Source: Bacteroidales bacterium (lineage in GTDB: Bacteria > Bacteroidota > Bacteroidia > Bacteroidales > JAADJA01). Taken from it: DNA of 64,000 bases. Both the position numbers and the translations under genes were made by a program. The stretch is taken from NCBI GenBank assembly GCA_020052415.1, contig JAGVPB010000013.1:124001-188000 (forward strand), written 5' to 3'. Within the stretch, counting starts at the first letter, position 1; each line of letters begins with the position of its first letter. The notes under the pieces were generated by a model. That model had not been told where the DNA came from and searched no databases. It saw nothing but the letters and a program-made list of their open reading frames with translations. Of the stretch, positions 1-9,023 are shown one piece after another.

Positions 1-1
1 C

Positions 2-139
2 ACTGATACCAATCCACACACCAACCATACCTCCATTACGATCAGCCTGGCTAATTCACAAACTGTTAAATCTTATTCGGGATCCTCGGATTTCGACAAC
101 GGGACCGTGATTTACCTGATCACTATCAAACACATCTAA
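2..139 (+). CDS. C-terminal fragment of an unknown protein (5' end outside window)
   Basis: An open frame runs from the first bases to a TAA at 137-139 and gives 45 residues. The fragment is rich in Thr, Ser and Asn, with alternating hydrophobic residues (ISLANSQTVKSYSGSSDFDN), which resembles the beta strands of an exported or outer-surface domain. Its stop lies two bases before the ATG of the next gene, so the two are probably co-transcribed. The family cannot be named from so short a piece, and no T9SS sorting motif is visible in it. Confidence 0.5.
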   Translation, partial: TDTNPHTNHTSITISLANSQTVKSYSGSSDFDNGTVIYLITIKHI

Positions 140-141
140 GC

Positions 142-1446
142 ATGGCAAAATTTCAACTCCTGTTAGTCATTTTACTCACAACGCTTTTCGTTTCAGGTCA
201 GGAAACCACAATAAAAGAAGAACTCATTGAATTGGGAATCCCATCCTACCCCGCAATAACACTGATGGGAATTCTGCCGCAGGAAATAACCCGGCCGAAA
301 TCACTCAACCAACTGGAAGCTACACTGATCAACTCCTTCGTTCAGGAGGGCAACTTTTCCATTCCGAGGAATTTTGCATTGGAGGTGATGCCTTACTGGC
401 TGAAATCGCATCCATTCAAAGAATTCAGCTATGAAGGCTTTTCTAAAAACGAATTTGCGCCATTGGAAAACTTCGCACTCTCGCTCGGTACTGTAAATGA
501 AAGTTTTGGTGACAGTGTTTTTAATACAAAAGTCGGCTTTGGAGCGCGAACACTGATACTTTCGGGGAAAGTGGAAAAAGAAAAACTGGATTCGATTGAT
601 AAGCTTGTGAAGCAATTCCATTTTCTTTCTTATTCAAATACAACACTAATTGCCGTACTTTTTACTGTGCAGGATGAAAACTTTGAAACATACAATGATT
701 TTTTCAGCAAAATTGAATTGGAAATGCGAAATAGCATGGCTGGCCAGGAACCGGCAATTGTCGAAGATGAAATATCGAAAGCAAAAGAATTCTTTAAGGA
801 ATTTATTCCTGAGGATGAATGGAATACTCAGGTGACTGATGCGCGTCCGACAATTACTCTTGCCGGGGATATGCTGACTCAATTGGACAAAAAAATGAAC
901 GATAAGGAATTTACCGAACTGGCAGCCCGGATTCAGAAGGTTCAGGCACGAAAAACCGGTATTTTCTGGGAGGTTGCAGCGTCCACTTATCTTGATTTTC
1001 CAAACGGAAATATGAATTTTTCTACCATACCAAAATTCGGGATTTGGTCAACTGCTTCATATACTTTATCCGGGTCAGATTTTGGGGCTATGGCAACAAT
1101 AAGATATATCAGGGACTTCGGGACAGAAACAAATACAAGCAATCTGGATTACGGCGGAGGCCTTTTTTATCAAACTCACAAAATAACCTTTGCTGCCGAA
1201 TTTCTTCAGCGTTACCAAACAACTACCATTGAACGTACAACCGACGAAGACGGCTACGAGCTCCATACAACGAAATCGCGTTATGAATACCGGTCAACTT
1301 TAAATGTCAGCTATAGGCTATCACATAGCATTGTGGTTGCATATACCTTTGGAAAAACATTTGGTGTGACTGACAATCGAAGCACAAATATTGTCAACCA
1401 GTTATCACTGAATTTCGGATTGGGAATGGTGCCTTTGAAACTGTAA
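142..1446 (+). CDS. unknown exported protein, probably outer-membrane associated
   Basis: This 434-residue protein begins with a good signal peptide (MAKFQLLLVILLTTLFVSGQ), so it is exported. The middle (about residues 60-260) is mixed helix and charged segments. The last ~150 residues alternate aromatic and polar residues in strand-like runs (TASYTLSGSDFGAMATIRY and YGGGLFYQTHKITFAAEF), the pattern of a transmembrane beta-barrel, and the chain ends in a hydrophobic-charged stretch. I do not recognise the family. It follows the upstream partial gene by two bases, so the pair probably forms an operon. A repeat-filled gap separates it from ispG. An outer-membrane location is inferred from composition only. 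Confidence 0.75.
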   Translation: MAKFQLLLVILLTTLFVSGQETTIKEELIELGIPSYPAITLMGILPQEITRPKSLNQLEATLINSFVQEGNFSIPRNFALEVMPYWLKSHPFKEFSYEGFSKNEFAPLENFALSLGTVNESFGDSVFNTKVGFGARTLILSGKVEKEKLDSIDKLVKQFHFLSYSNTTLIAVLFTVQDENFETYNDFFSKIELEMRNSMAGQEPAIVEDEISKAKEFFKEFIPEDEWNTQVTDARPTITLAGDMLTQLDKKMNDKEFTELAARIQKVQARKTGIFWEVAASTYLDFPNGNMNFSTIPKFGIWSTASYTLSGSDFGAMATIRYIRDFGTETNTSNLDYGGGLFYQTHKITFAAEFLQRYQTTTIERTTDEDGYELHTTKSRYEYRSTLNVSYRLSHSIVVAYTFGKTFGVTDNRSTNIVNQLSLNFGLGMVPLKL

Positions 1447-1469
1447 TGGCAGTAAAATGATTTGGGTGA

Positions 1470-1560
1470 GGAATGAGGGAATGAGGGAATATTGGAATGA
1501 TGGATTGGTGGAATAATGGAATATTGGAATGAGGGAATGAGGGAATGATGGAATGGATGA
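1470..1560 (+). repeat. GGAATG word repeat (CATTCC family, copy 1)
   Basis: About 90 bases consist of irregular repeats of the words GGAATGA, GGGAATG and ATTGGAATGA. Read on the other strand this is CATTCC/ATTCCATCATTCC, the same vocabulary as the blocks at 57045-57087 and 63021-63115. It lies directly downstream of the exported-protein gene. The period is not fixed, so it is not a simple microsatellite. Confidence 0.7.
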
Positions 1561-1633
1561 TTGTTCTGAGTTTTGTGTTCTGAGTTCCGTGCTGGTTACT
1601 GGTTGCTGGTTGCCAGTCTGACCCAACCAATTT

Positions 1634-1760
1634 AACCAATTCCGTCCACGAATTACACGAATTTCACGAATCCTCTGATTCAACCAATTCCGTCCACGAA
1701 TTACACGAATTTCACGAATCCTCTGATTCAACCGATTCAACCGATTCAACCGTTTTAACA
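1634..1760 (+). repeat. 48-bp tandem duplication plus GATTCAACC 9-mers
   Basis: Two near-identical 48-bp units (1634-1681 and 1682-1729) each carry the core CCACGAATTACACGAATTTC, followed by several ATTCAACCG/GATTCAACC 9-mers. The same unit with the same 48-bp period recurs at 9975-10070. Together with the GGAATG block and a stretch of TTCTGAGTT/TTACTGGTT words (1563-1620), this fills the whole 344-base gap before ispG, apart from the promoter at its end. Confidence 0.8.
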
Positions 1761-1774
1761 ATTCCCTTATTCAC

Positions 1775-1782
1775 TATTTTTG
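1775..1782 (+). promoter_or_regulatory. Bacteroidota -7 box of ispG
   Basis: TATTTTTG matches the Bacteroidota -7 consensus TAnnTTTG, with a weak TTTTAA element about 17 bases upstream. The expected start of transcription falls only a few bases before the ispG ATG at 1791, so the leader would be very short. Confidence 0.5.
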
Positions 1783-1790
1783 CAAGGTTA

Positions 1791-3539
1791 ATGAAAAACA
1801 TCGGATTTATATCGCGCATCGTACAGATCGGTGAAGTACCTCTCGGAGGTAAAAACCCGGTTCGCATCCAATCCATGACTTCAACCAATACTCTCGATAC
1901 CGGAGCAACCGTATCTCAGGCAATCAGGATGATTGAAGCCGGCTGTGAATATGTACGGTTGACGGCTCAGGGAATAAAAGAAGCCGGGCACCTTGCCGTG
2001 ATAAAAAAAGAATTAAAAAGAGCAGGATTTACTACTCCGCTGATTGCCGATATTCACTATAATCCTGTCGCGGCGGAAGTGGCGGCACGCTTAGTTGAAA
2101 AAGTAAGAATCAATCCTGGAAATTATGTGGACAGGAAAAAGGGCCGGCTCGCTTATTCCACTTCAGAATATTTTCAGGAAATTGAAAAAATCCGTGAAAG
2201 GATCAAGCCATTAATTAAGATTTGCAAGCAATATGGAACTGCATTGCGAATAGGCAGCAATCATGGTTCTCTTTCCGAAAGAATTTTGCTTCGCTATGGC
2301 GACACCCCTGCGGGAATGGTGGAATCGGCTCTTGAATTCGTAAGGATTTGTGAGGATTTAGACTTTCGGGATATTGTTTTATCAATGAAAGCAAGCAATG
2401 TGAAAGTTATGGTCCAGGCGAATCGCCTCCTGGTAAAAAAAATGACGGATGAAGGCAAAAATTATCCGGTTCATTTGGGAGTGACCGAAGCCGGAGATGC
2501 ATGGGATGGCAGGATGAAATCGGCAGCAGGTATTGGTACTTTACTTGAAGAAGGAATCGGTGACACGATCCGTGTTTCACTTACCGAGGATCCGGAATTT
2601 GAAATACCGGTCGCAAAAGCCATTGCCAGCCGGTTCAATGATGGGGCCAAGCGCAGGATTTTTACGATACCTGAAAATAAAGCCGGTGATCCTTTCAGCT
2701 ATTCAAGAAGACTCACTGCCGGCTATGATAAAATCGGGAATGAACAGGTACCGGTGATCGTTTGTGACGCTCCGGTTTCAAATATATTTCCTGATAATTT
2801 ATCACAGGATTTTTTGCCTGATTATATATTCCGGCCGGATAAGGAAGCCATTCACTCCGTTTCGATGGAGAATGGGAAACTGATGATCTCCGCTAAGGGA
2901 ATCAAACCGCTGATTGCAGATTCATTTGAGGAGCTTGTTAAAATTCCACAATTAAATCCCGGCAATTTTCTCATCATTAAAACAAACTCCGGACAAAAAA
3001 TCCATGAAGTCCGCCGGATGATCAATTTCCTGTTTGAAAATAAGATTCGGATTCCTGTAATTCTTCAACGGAATTTTTTCAATATGCCCGAAAATGAAGT
3101 TATTTTGCAAGCCGCCTGCGACTTTTCATTTTTGCTGGTGGATGGTCTGATTGATGGCATTTTGATCACTCATCAAAATTTGAATGTACAAACCATCAAT
3201 AATATTGCTTTTGGGATTCTGCAGGCGGCCGGCTCGCGCATATCCAGGACAGAATATGTTGCTTGTCCCTCTTGTGGAAGAACATTATTCGGCATTCAGG
3301 AAACTCTTAAAAAAATAAAAACTCAAACCTCACACCTGAAAGGATTAAAGATCGGAGTGATGGGTTGCTGTGTAAACGGCCCCGGCGAAATGGCTGACGC
3401 CGATTATGGTTATGTAGGTGCTGGAAGAGGGAAAATAACCCTTTACAGGCGAAAGCAGATTGTGCAGGCCGGTATTCCTGAAAATGAGGCGGTGGAAGCC
3501 TTAATTGATCTGATAAAGGTTAATGGAGATTGGAAATGA
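1791..3539 (+). CDS. ispG: 4-hydroxy-3-methylbut-2-en-1-yl diphosphate synthase, long form
   Basis: IspG (GcpE) reduces methylerythritol cyclodiphosphate to HMBPP with a [4Fe-4S] cluster in the MEP isoprenoid pathway. The N-terminal TIM-barrel signature is clear (GGKNPVRIQSMTSTNT near residue 20, then RLTAQG, LIADIHYNP and RIGSNHGSL). The reductase domain carries the cluster cysteines in CPSCG (C492, C495) and GCCVNGPGE (C526/C527). At 582 residues it is much longer than the ~370-residue proteobacterial enzyme. The extra ~200 residues between barrel and reductase domain (about 280-480) are the A* insert typical of Bacteroidota, Chlamydiae and plants. The ATG at 1791 sits just after a good promoter. 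Another MEP enzyme gene, ispF, lies at 60.9 kb. Confidence 0.96.
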   Translation: MKNIGFISRIVQIGEVPLGGKNPVRIQSMTSTNTLDTGATVSQAIRMIEAGCEYVRLTAQGIKEAGHLAVIKKELKRAGFTTPLIADIHYNPVAAEVAARLVEKVRINPGNYVDRKKGRLAYSTSEYFQEIEKIRERIKPLIKICKQYGTALRIGSNHGSLSERILLRYGDTPAGMVESALEFVRICEDLDFRDIVLSMKASNVKVMVQANRLLVKKMTDEGKNYPVHLGVTEAGDAWDGRMKSAAGIGTLLEEGIGDTIRVSLTEDPEFEIPVAKAIASRFNDGAKRRIFTIPENKAGDPFSYSRRLTAGYDKIGNEQVPVIVCDAPVSNIFPDNLSQDFLPDYIFRPDKEAIHSVSMENGKLMISAKGIKPLIADSFEELVKIPQLNPGNFLIIKTNSGQKIHEVRRMINFLFENKIRIPVILQRNFFNMPENEVILQAACDFSFLLVDGLIDGILITHQNLNVQTINNIAFGILQAAGSRISRTEYVACPSCGRTLFGIQETLKKIKTQTSHLKGLKIGVMGCCVNGPGEMADADYGYVGAGRGKITLYRRKQIVQAGIPENEAVEALIDLIKVNGDWK

Positions 3540-3630
3540 TCAGTTGCCAATTTTTATAGTTTTTGTATTTGATACAATAATAATTGCATTGAAAAACAGT
3601 TAATGAATAGTATAATTTTAAAAGCCCATC

Positions 3631-5988
3631 ATGATTAAATTCAGATTACTTTCAGTTTTATTTGTTTTTATTTGCTTCGGCCCAACGGCTATTACACAGG
3701 AAATTGCAATCGGTGAGTGGAGAGATCATTTGCCATACAGCAGCACCGTTTCGGTCGCAGCCACCGGCCAGCAAATCTGGTGTGCAACACCTTATAGTTT
3801 ATTTTATTTCAACAAAGAAGACAACAGCATCAACAGGTTTACAAGTATTTCCGGACTAAGTGATAATGGGATTTCAAGAATCGGATATAATAAAGAATAT
3901 AATACGCTGATCGTTGCTTACAGCAACACAAATCTCGACCTGATTAAAGGAAATGTCATCATCAATATGCGCGATATTATTGAAAGTGAAGCCATAACTC
4001 CTGAAGAAAAAACGATCAATAACATGACGTTCAGGGAAAACTTCGCTTACCTGTCGTGTGGTTTCGGTATTGTTGTCCTTAACCTTGAAAGCGAAGAAAT
4101 TTCCGACACTTATTATATTGGCCCCAATGGCATACATTTAAATGTTTTTGAGCTGACATATAACGATACTTCTTTTTTAGCCGCAACAGAAAGTGGAATT
4201 TATTCAGCCGATATCAACAGTCCCAACCTTGCTTACTTCGGTTCGTGGTCAAAGGATTTAAGCCTTCCATTTCCCGATGCTACCTATAATTATATTGCGA
4301 TTAACGGTGGACGGATTTTTGTTAACAGGTATTCTGAAGTTTTTGCCGAGGACACGATTTATTACTACGAAAACTCACAGTGGAAAAAGAACGAAGAGCT
4401 TTTTGCTCATGATGATGTAAAGGGATTAAAGGTTTATAACAACCGGTTATATGCCATTCACCTTTACTATATCAATATATATGATCAGGAACTAAACCAG
4501 CTTAGTTCTATCTGGACATATAATTTTCAGGCAAGTCCCAATCCCTATGATGTGATTTTGGATGAGAGCAATACATGGATCGCTGATCATCAGCTTGGCC
4601 TCGTAAGAATTGATCCGCAGGGATTATGTACTTTTATAAATCCAAACGGACCTAAAAATGCCGATGTATTCAGCATTTCGGCTGCCGGAGATAATGTCAG
4701 TGCTGTCCCCGGCGGAAGAGACCTTAGCTGGGGCAATATTTATAAACCAGGCAGCATATTTACATTTACTGATAATGAATGGAATACGGCCGACAGAAAG
4801 ACTGATGCTGCATTCGATACCATTTACGATATAGTTGTAACCGCTGTTAATCCTTTCAAGACATCGCAGGTTTTTGCGGGCTCCTGGTCAAGGGGTGTAA
4901 TCGAGCTGAATAACAATACTGTTACCAATGTCTATAGTCCATTAAACAGCGGCCTAGACTATAAAAACAATGAAGGACCTCCTATTTGTAAAGTGGGTGG
5001 ACTTGCATTTGATGCATCAGGCAATCTTTGGGCGACGAGTTCTCACGCAAATAATATTTTATCCGTCAGGATATCCGATGGCAGCTCCCTTGGATCGTGG
5101 TATTCCTTCAACCTGGGATCCTTTTCAGGTTCTCAGGATGTAGGGCAACTTATCATTGACTCCTATAATCAAAAGTGGATTATTGTCAGAGCGGAACACT
5201 CGCTAATTGTGTTTAACGACAACGGAACAATTTCAAATAATGGTGATGACCTGGTTAAGGTTTTATCCTCTGTTGCCGGAAATGGAGCCATACCCGGTAA
5301 CAAGGTTTACAGTATTGCCGAAGACAATGATGGCGAGATATGGCTTGGTACTGATGAAGGAATAGCTGTTTTTTATTCGCCCGGTAACATTTTTTCGAAC
5401 ACTTATAACTTCGATGCCCAGCGTATTTTAATACCCCGCAACGATGGTTCCGGATTGGCCGACATCCTTTTTGAGTTTGAAACCATTACTGCAATTGCTG
5501 TTGACGGCGACAACAACAAATGGATAGGTACCGACAGGTCCGGTGTATTTCTGATGTCACCCGACGGTCAGAAAGAGTTGCATCACTTTACTGAGGAAAA
5601 CAGCCCGTTGTTTTCCGACAACATTACGAGCTTAGCCATTGATGGTGACGGTGAAGTTTTTATCGGAACTTCCAAAGGGATCATATCTTATAAAGGACGA
5701 TCTACACCAATAGAACTTACTCCGGGAGAAGTATATGCATATCCGAATCCGGTTCGTCCGGGATACACAGGATTGATAGCCATCAGAGGCCTGGCTGAAA
5801 ATGCCAGTTTCAGGATCACCGATATTAGCGGAACTCTCATCTACAGCGGCAGAGCCGAAGGTACCCAGGCTATTTGGGATGGAAATAGCTTAAGCGGAAG
5901 GCGTGCACAGACAGGTGTTTATTATGTTTTTGTGGCAAGTGATGATGGTTCCGACGAAGTTGTGACAAAAATCCTCTTCATTAACTAA
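3631..5988 (+). CDS. porZ: type IX secretion system protein PorZ
   Basis: This 785-residue protein has a signal peptide (cleavage near residue 22), two seven-bladed-propeller-like regions with two-component-regulator propeller motifs (for example GEIWLGTDEGIAVF, NKWIGTDRSGVFLMS and GEVFIGTSKGIISY) and a C-terminal type A sorting-like domain (AYPNPVRPG, then TGVYYVFV and KILFIN). Length, domain order and the N-terminal sequence IGEWRDHLPY match PorZ. In Porphyromonas, PorZ is a surface part of the T9SS attachment complex that delivers anionic LPS to the sortase PorU. Its stop overlaps the recO start by one base (TAATG), a porZ-recO linkage common in Bacteroidota. Distinction from other propeller proteins rests on this context and length. 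Confidence 0.88.
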   Translation: MIKFRLLSVLFVFICFGPTAITQEIAIGEWRDHLPYSSTVSVAATGQQIWCATPYSLFYFNKEDNSINRFTSISGLSDNGISRIGYNKEYNTLIVAYSNTNLDLIKGNVIINMRDIIESEAITPEEKTINNMTFRENFAYLSCGFGIVVLNLESEEISDTYYIGPNGIHLNVFELTYNDTSFLAATESGIYSADINSPNLAYFGSWSKDLSLPFPDATYNYIAINGGRIFVNRYSEVFAEDTIYYYENSQWKKNEELFAHDDVKGLKVYNNRLYAIHLYYINIYDQELNQLSSIWTYNFQASPNPYDVILDESNTWIADHQLGLVRIDPQGLCTFINPNGPKNADVFSISAAGDNVSAVPGGRDLSWGNIYKPGSIFTFTDNEWNTADRKTDAAFDTIYDIVVTAVNPFKTSQVFAGSWSRGVIELNNNTVTNVYSPLNSGLDYKNNEGPPICKVGGLAFDASGNLWATSSHANNILSVRISDGSSLGSWYSFNLGSFSGSQDVGQLIIDSYNQKWIIVRAEHSLIVFNDNGTISNNGDDLVKVLSSVAGNGAIPGNKVYSIAEDNDGEIWLGTDEGIAVFYSPGNIFSNTYNFDAQRILIPRNDGSGLADILFEFETITAIAVDGDNNKWIGTDRSGVFLMSPDGQKELHHFTEENSPLFSDNITSLAIDGDGEVFIGTSKGIISYKGRSTPIELTPGEVYAYPNPVRPGYTGLIAIRGLAENASFRITDISGTLIYSGRAEGTQAIWDGNSLSGRRAQTGVYYVFVASDDGSDEVVTKILFIN

Positions 5989-6716
5989 TGCTTCATCACA
6001 CAAGAGGTATCGTTTTTCACCAGGTCAGATATTCAGAGACCAGCCTCATCGTTAAAATCTATACCGAGCTTTTTGGGTTGCAATCCTATATGATCCGTGG
6101 CATCAGGAGTAAGAAGTCACAGATCAGGCCTGCCCAGCTTCAGCATCTTTCAATTGTGGATATGGTGGTTTACCATAAAGAGAAAAAAGACATCCAGCAT
6201 ATTAAAGAATTAAAGATTGCATTGCCATTCAAATCCATTCCTTTCGACATCAGGAAAAGCTCAGTTGTTATTTTTCTGAATGAGGTATTGTACAATGTTA
6301 TTCGCGAACAGGAGGCCAATCCTGCCCTGTTTAATTTTCTTTACAACGCCCTTCAGGTACTTGATTTAAAAGAAAAGGGGCTTTCCGGTTTTCACCTTCA
6401 GTTCCTTGTACAGCTTACAAGGCATCTTGGATTTTTCCCCAGGAATAATTACTCTGATGAAGCTCCGGCATTCGACCTGCAGGAAGGTATTTTTACAAAA
6501 CAGTCGCTTCACCCTCTGCTTTACATGGATGAACCGTTGAGTAAGTATTTCTCCATACTCGCCACTCTTTCTTTCGATGATACTGAATCTTTCAGCATAC
6601 CGGCAGATCAACGGAATAAACTGCTCGAATATTTATTGCGCTATTATTCTATTCATATACCGGGAGTGAAGCCCATAAAATCACACATTATACTTCAAAC
6701 GGTTCTGAACGATTAG
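5988..6716 (+). CDS. recO: DNA repair protein RecO
   Basis: RecO works with RecF and RecR to load RecA onto SSB-coated single-stranded gaps and anneals complementary strands. This 242-residue protein has the family's N-terminal OB-fold (TRGIVFHQVRYSETSLIVKI, then GLQSYMIRGIRSKKS) followed by the helical region. The usual zinc-binding cysteines of the C-terminal half are absent, as is normal for the short Bacteroidota form. Its ATG overlaps the porZ stop, so it is translated from the same message. Length is normal. Confidence 0.93.
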   Translation: MLHHTRGIVFHQVRYSETSLIVKIYTELFGLQSYMIRGIRSKKSQIRPAQLQHLSIVDMVVYHKEKKDIQHIKELKIALPFKSIPFDIRKSSVVIFLNEVLYNVIREQEANPALFNFLYNALQVLDLKEKGLSGFHLQFLVQLTRHLGFFPRNNYSDEAPAFDLQEGIFTKQSLHPLLYMDEPLSKYFSILATLSFDDTESFSIPADQRNKLLEYLLRYYSIHIPGVKPIKSHIILQTVLND

Positions 6717-6770
6717 AAAATATTGTGAGGTTAACTTAAAAGTCATTTTAGGGTTCCACAGTCATACTTA

Positions 6771-6836
6771 GCCTGTCGAAGCATGATTGATTTTCAACCT
6801 AATATACATTTCGACAGGCGTTCGACTGAGCTCACG
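6771..6836 (+). repeat. TCGACAGG inverted repeat
   Basis: GCCTGTCGAA (6771-6780) and TTCGACAGGC (6810-6819) are perfect 10-base inverted arms around a 29-base loop. They are followed by GTTCGACTGAGCTCACGCCG, whose first GGCG/last CGCC can also pair. A second short pair, TCTCAA (6843-6848) and TTGAGA (about 6874-6879), follows. The block fills most of the recO-parA gap (6717-7062) and could end recO transcription or be a dispersed intergenic repeat. I see no gene there. Confidence 0.65.
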
Positions 6837-7012
6837 CCGAAGTCTCAATGTGTCCTGGTTCCCGACTTTTGAGACAGCCTCGAACAATCCTCGTTAAAAA
6901 CAATAATACAACCTTGTAATCACGCTTGCCGGATGTTGAATACCACTTCCGGATATTAACAGTTTGCCGGCAATTGTTAATATTTATTTATCCCGAACGG
7001 GTGTTAATATTG

Positions 7013-7020
7013 TATTTTTG
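7013..7020 (+). promoter_or_regulatory. -7 box of parA
   Basis: TATTTTTG (TAnnTTTG) lies 42 bases before the ATG at 7063, with TTTA 22 bases further up as a weak -33 element. It sits inside the longer reading frame that could begin with TTG at 6964, which argues that the upstream start is not used. Confidence 0.55.
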
Positions 7021-7062
7021 CACGTATTCAGCAAAGTGATTTTGTATTTAAAAAATGTTCAA

Positions 7063-7878
7063 ATGGGTAAAGTAATTGCGATAGCCAATCAAAAAGGCGG
7101 AGTGGGCAAAACAACAACTGCCATAAACCTTGCAGGGAGTTTTGCCGTTTTGGAATACAAAACCCTGATCATTGACGCTGATCCCCAGGCTAACGCTACC
7201 TCAGGTGTGGGATTCGATCCGAGGAACATTACCACAAGCATTTATGAATGCATCATTGATGATGTGGAACCGGCCAAAATAATCCTTAATACTGAAACTC
7301 CGAACCTGGACATTATACCCGCACATATAGATCTCGTAGGTGCTGAAATCGAAATTATAAACCTTCCGAACCGGGAAAAAATGTTGAGAAAAGTCATTGC
7401 CAAAATCAAAGATAACTATGATTTTATCATCATTGACTGCTCTCCTTCCCTCGGACTGATCACGGTAAACTCTCTCACGGCAGCCGATTCAGTGATTATC
7501 CCGGTTCAGTGTGAATACTTTGCGCTGGAGGGATTGGGTAAACTTTTAAACACCATTAAAATAGTTCAATCCAGGTTAAATCCAGAACTTGATATTGAAG
7601 GTATTTTGCTTACGATGTACGATCAGCGCCTGCGACTTGCAAAGCAGGTTGTTGAGGAAGTTAAGACTCATTTCCAGCAAATGGTGTTCGAAACCATCGT
7701 ACACCGCAATACACGGTTAAGCGAAGCCCCGAGCTTCGGGGAAACCATAATTATGCATGATGCCGACAGTGTCGGCGCCATCAACTATCTTAACCTTGCC
7801 AGGGAGATACTTCAAAAAAACAACCTTACAGCAATTAAAAATTCCGATAAACAAATTTCTATTGTAAATGAAAACTAA
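7063..7878 (+). CDS. parA: chromosome-partitioning ATPase ParA (Soj)
   Basis: ParA is the Walker-type ATPase that moves ParB-bound origin DNA to daughter cells. From the ATG at 7063 the protein has 271 residues and begins MGKVIAIANQKGGVGKTT, with the deviant Walker A motif at residues 11-18. Further family blocks are LIIDADPQANAT, DFIIIDCSPSLGLITVNSL and the arginine-containing RNTRLSEAPSFGE. A TTG 99 bases upstream would extend the frame, but that segment holds the promoter, and 7063 gives the standard N-terminus. The gene overlaps parB by 11 bases. Confidence 0.96.
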   Translation: MGKVIAIANQKGGVGKTTTAINLAGSFAVLEYKTLIIDADPQANATSGVGFDPRNITTSIYECIIDDVEPAKIILNTETPNLDIIPAHIDLVGAEIEIINLPNREKMLRKVIAKIKDNYDFIIIDCSPSLGLITVNSLTAADSVIIPVQCEYFALEGLGKLLNTIKIVQSRLNPELDIEGILLTMYDQRLRLAKQVVEEVKTHFQQMVFETIVHRNTRLSEAPSFGETIIMHDADSVGAINYLNLAREILQKNNLTAIKNSDKQISIVNEN

Positions 7879-8755
7879 GAAATCTGCTTTGGGCCGTGGG
7901 TTAAGCGCAATTCTTGAAAGCCCTGAAACGGATATTACATCAAGCGACATTTCCGGGAATTATGTTGTGGGAGCAATTGCAAGTATTGCAGTCGAAAAAA
8001 TTGAGGCTAATCCATTCCAGCCGAGGAATAAATTTGAAGAGGAATCGCTTAATGACCTTGCCAAATCCATAAAAGAACAGGGAATTATTCAACCTATTAC
8101 CGTCAGAAAGTTAGGATACGATAAGTACCAGCTAATATCCGGTGAAAGAAGATTACGTGCCGCTAAAATTGCCGGGCTGACGAATATTCCGACATTTATC
8201 AGGGTAGCTAATGACCAGCAAATGCTTGAAATGGCACTGATCGAGAATATTCACCGTGAAGACCTTAATTCTCTCGATATTGCAATCAGTTATCAACGCC
8301 TTTTAGAAGAATGTAAAATTACAAACGAGGAATTAAGCGACAGGATCGGCAAGGACCGCACAACCATCGCCAATTACATACGCCTTCTTAAACTACCCCC
8401 TCAAATTCAGCTCGCCCTGAAGGAAGATAAAATTTCAATGGGGCACGCGCGTGCAATCATTAACGTAGAAAATGAGGAGGTTCAATTACAGATACTGGAA
8501 GCAATCGTCGTAAAAGGCCTCTCTGTAAGGGAAGTTGAGCGTATTGTAAAGGGACTGAACGGCAATTCAAGGCCACTATCAATAAATTTACCAACACCTA
8601 TGCCCGATAAATTTTTATCGGTGAAAACGGTTTTAAAATCACATTTCGGGACTGAAGTCGAAATCAAAAGGAATACTAAAGGAAAAGGAAGTATCGTTAT
8701 CCCATTCAAATCTGAGGAGGAGTTCGACAGATTAATAAGTTTGCTGGAAATGTAA
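7868..8755 (+). CDS. parB: chromosome-partitioning protein ParB (Spo0J, CTPase)
   Basis: ParB binds centromere-like parS sites and spreads as a CTP-dependent clamp. This 295-residue protein has the N-terminal LGRGLSAIL stretch, the CTP-binding ParB/Srx domain (PFQPR, then GERRLRAAK around residues 95-103, and ENIHREDLNSLDIA), a helix-turn-helix (KDRTTIANYIRLL) and a C-terminal dimerisation region. It starts inside the end of parA, the usual coupled arrangement. I looked for a palindromic GTTTCACGTGAAAC-like parS site in the window and found none. Confidence 0.95.
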   Translation: MKTKKSALGRGLSAILESPETDITSSDISGNYVVGAIASIAVEKIEANPFQPRNKFEEESLNDLAKSIKEQGIIQPITVRKLGYDKYQLISGERRLRAAKIAGLTNIPTFIRVANDQQMLEMALIENIHREDLNSLDIAISYQRLLEECKITNEELSDRIGKDRTTIANYIRLLKLPPQIQLALKEDKISMGHARAIINVENEEVQLQILEAIVVKGLSVREVERIVKGLNGNSRPLSINLPTPMPDKFLSVKTVLKSHFGTEVEIKRNTKGKGSIVIPFKSEEEFDRLISLLEM

Positions 8756-8840
8756 GGCATAATAAAATTTTATTTTCGCATTATCACAGAGGTTTTAAAT
8801 AAAATTGTAAATTAGCGTTTATTCTTAAAAGAAGTTTGTA

Positions 8841-9023
8841 ATGTTAACAAAAACGAAATTAAGGGAACAAATTGAAAAATTTCCTGAAGAATTTTCACTT
8901 GACGATCTTATAGACAGATTGATTTTGATTGATAAAATTGAACGTGGAAACAAACAATCAGAAAATGGAGAAGTGATTTCTGAAGAAGAGTTGGATAAAG
9001 AAATTGAAAAATGGTTCAAATAA
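8841..9023 (+). CDS. small antitoxin-like protein of a type II toxin-antitoxin pair
   Basis: This 60-residue acidic protein is mostly predicted helix (KFPEEFSLDDLIDRLILIDK, then SEEELDKEIEKWF). It overlaps the ParE-like gene behind it by 13 bases, the usual order and coupling of antitoxin and toxin. The amphipathic C-terminal helix would wrap the toxin. No clear DNA-binding fold is visible, so any autoregulation is unsupported. The first 60 bases are only about 25% G+C, lower than parB, and the pair interrupts the usual parB-DUF5683 adjacency. Both suggest insertion of a transferred module. The gene is identified mainly from its partner. Confidence 0.72.
   Translation: MLTKTKLREQIEKFPEEFSLDDLIDRLILIDKIERGNKQSENGEVISEEELDKEIEKWFK

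Noticed and set aside
1634-1729. Tandem 48-bp repeats as a possible CRISPR array
   Set aside because: Copies abut without unique spacers of constant length and no cas gene is present.
1394-1761. Open frames of 81 and 118 codons on the minus strand over the repeat block
   Set aside because: They consist only of translated repeats (RLNRLNRLNQ and FPHSLIP words) and overlap the end of the exported-protein gene. There is no start context or family likeness.
6717-8755. A parS site or replication origin near parAB
   Set aside because: No palindrome like GTTTCACGTGAAAC, no DnaA-box cluster and no dnaA gene were found.
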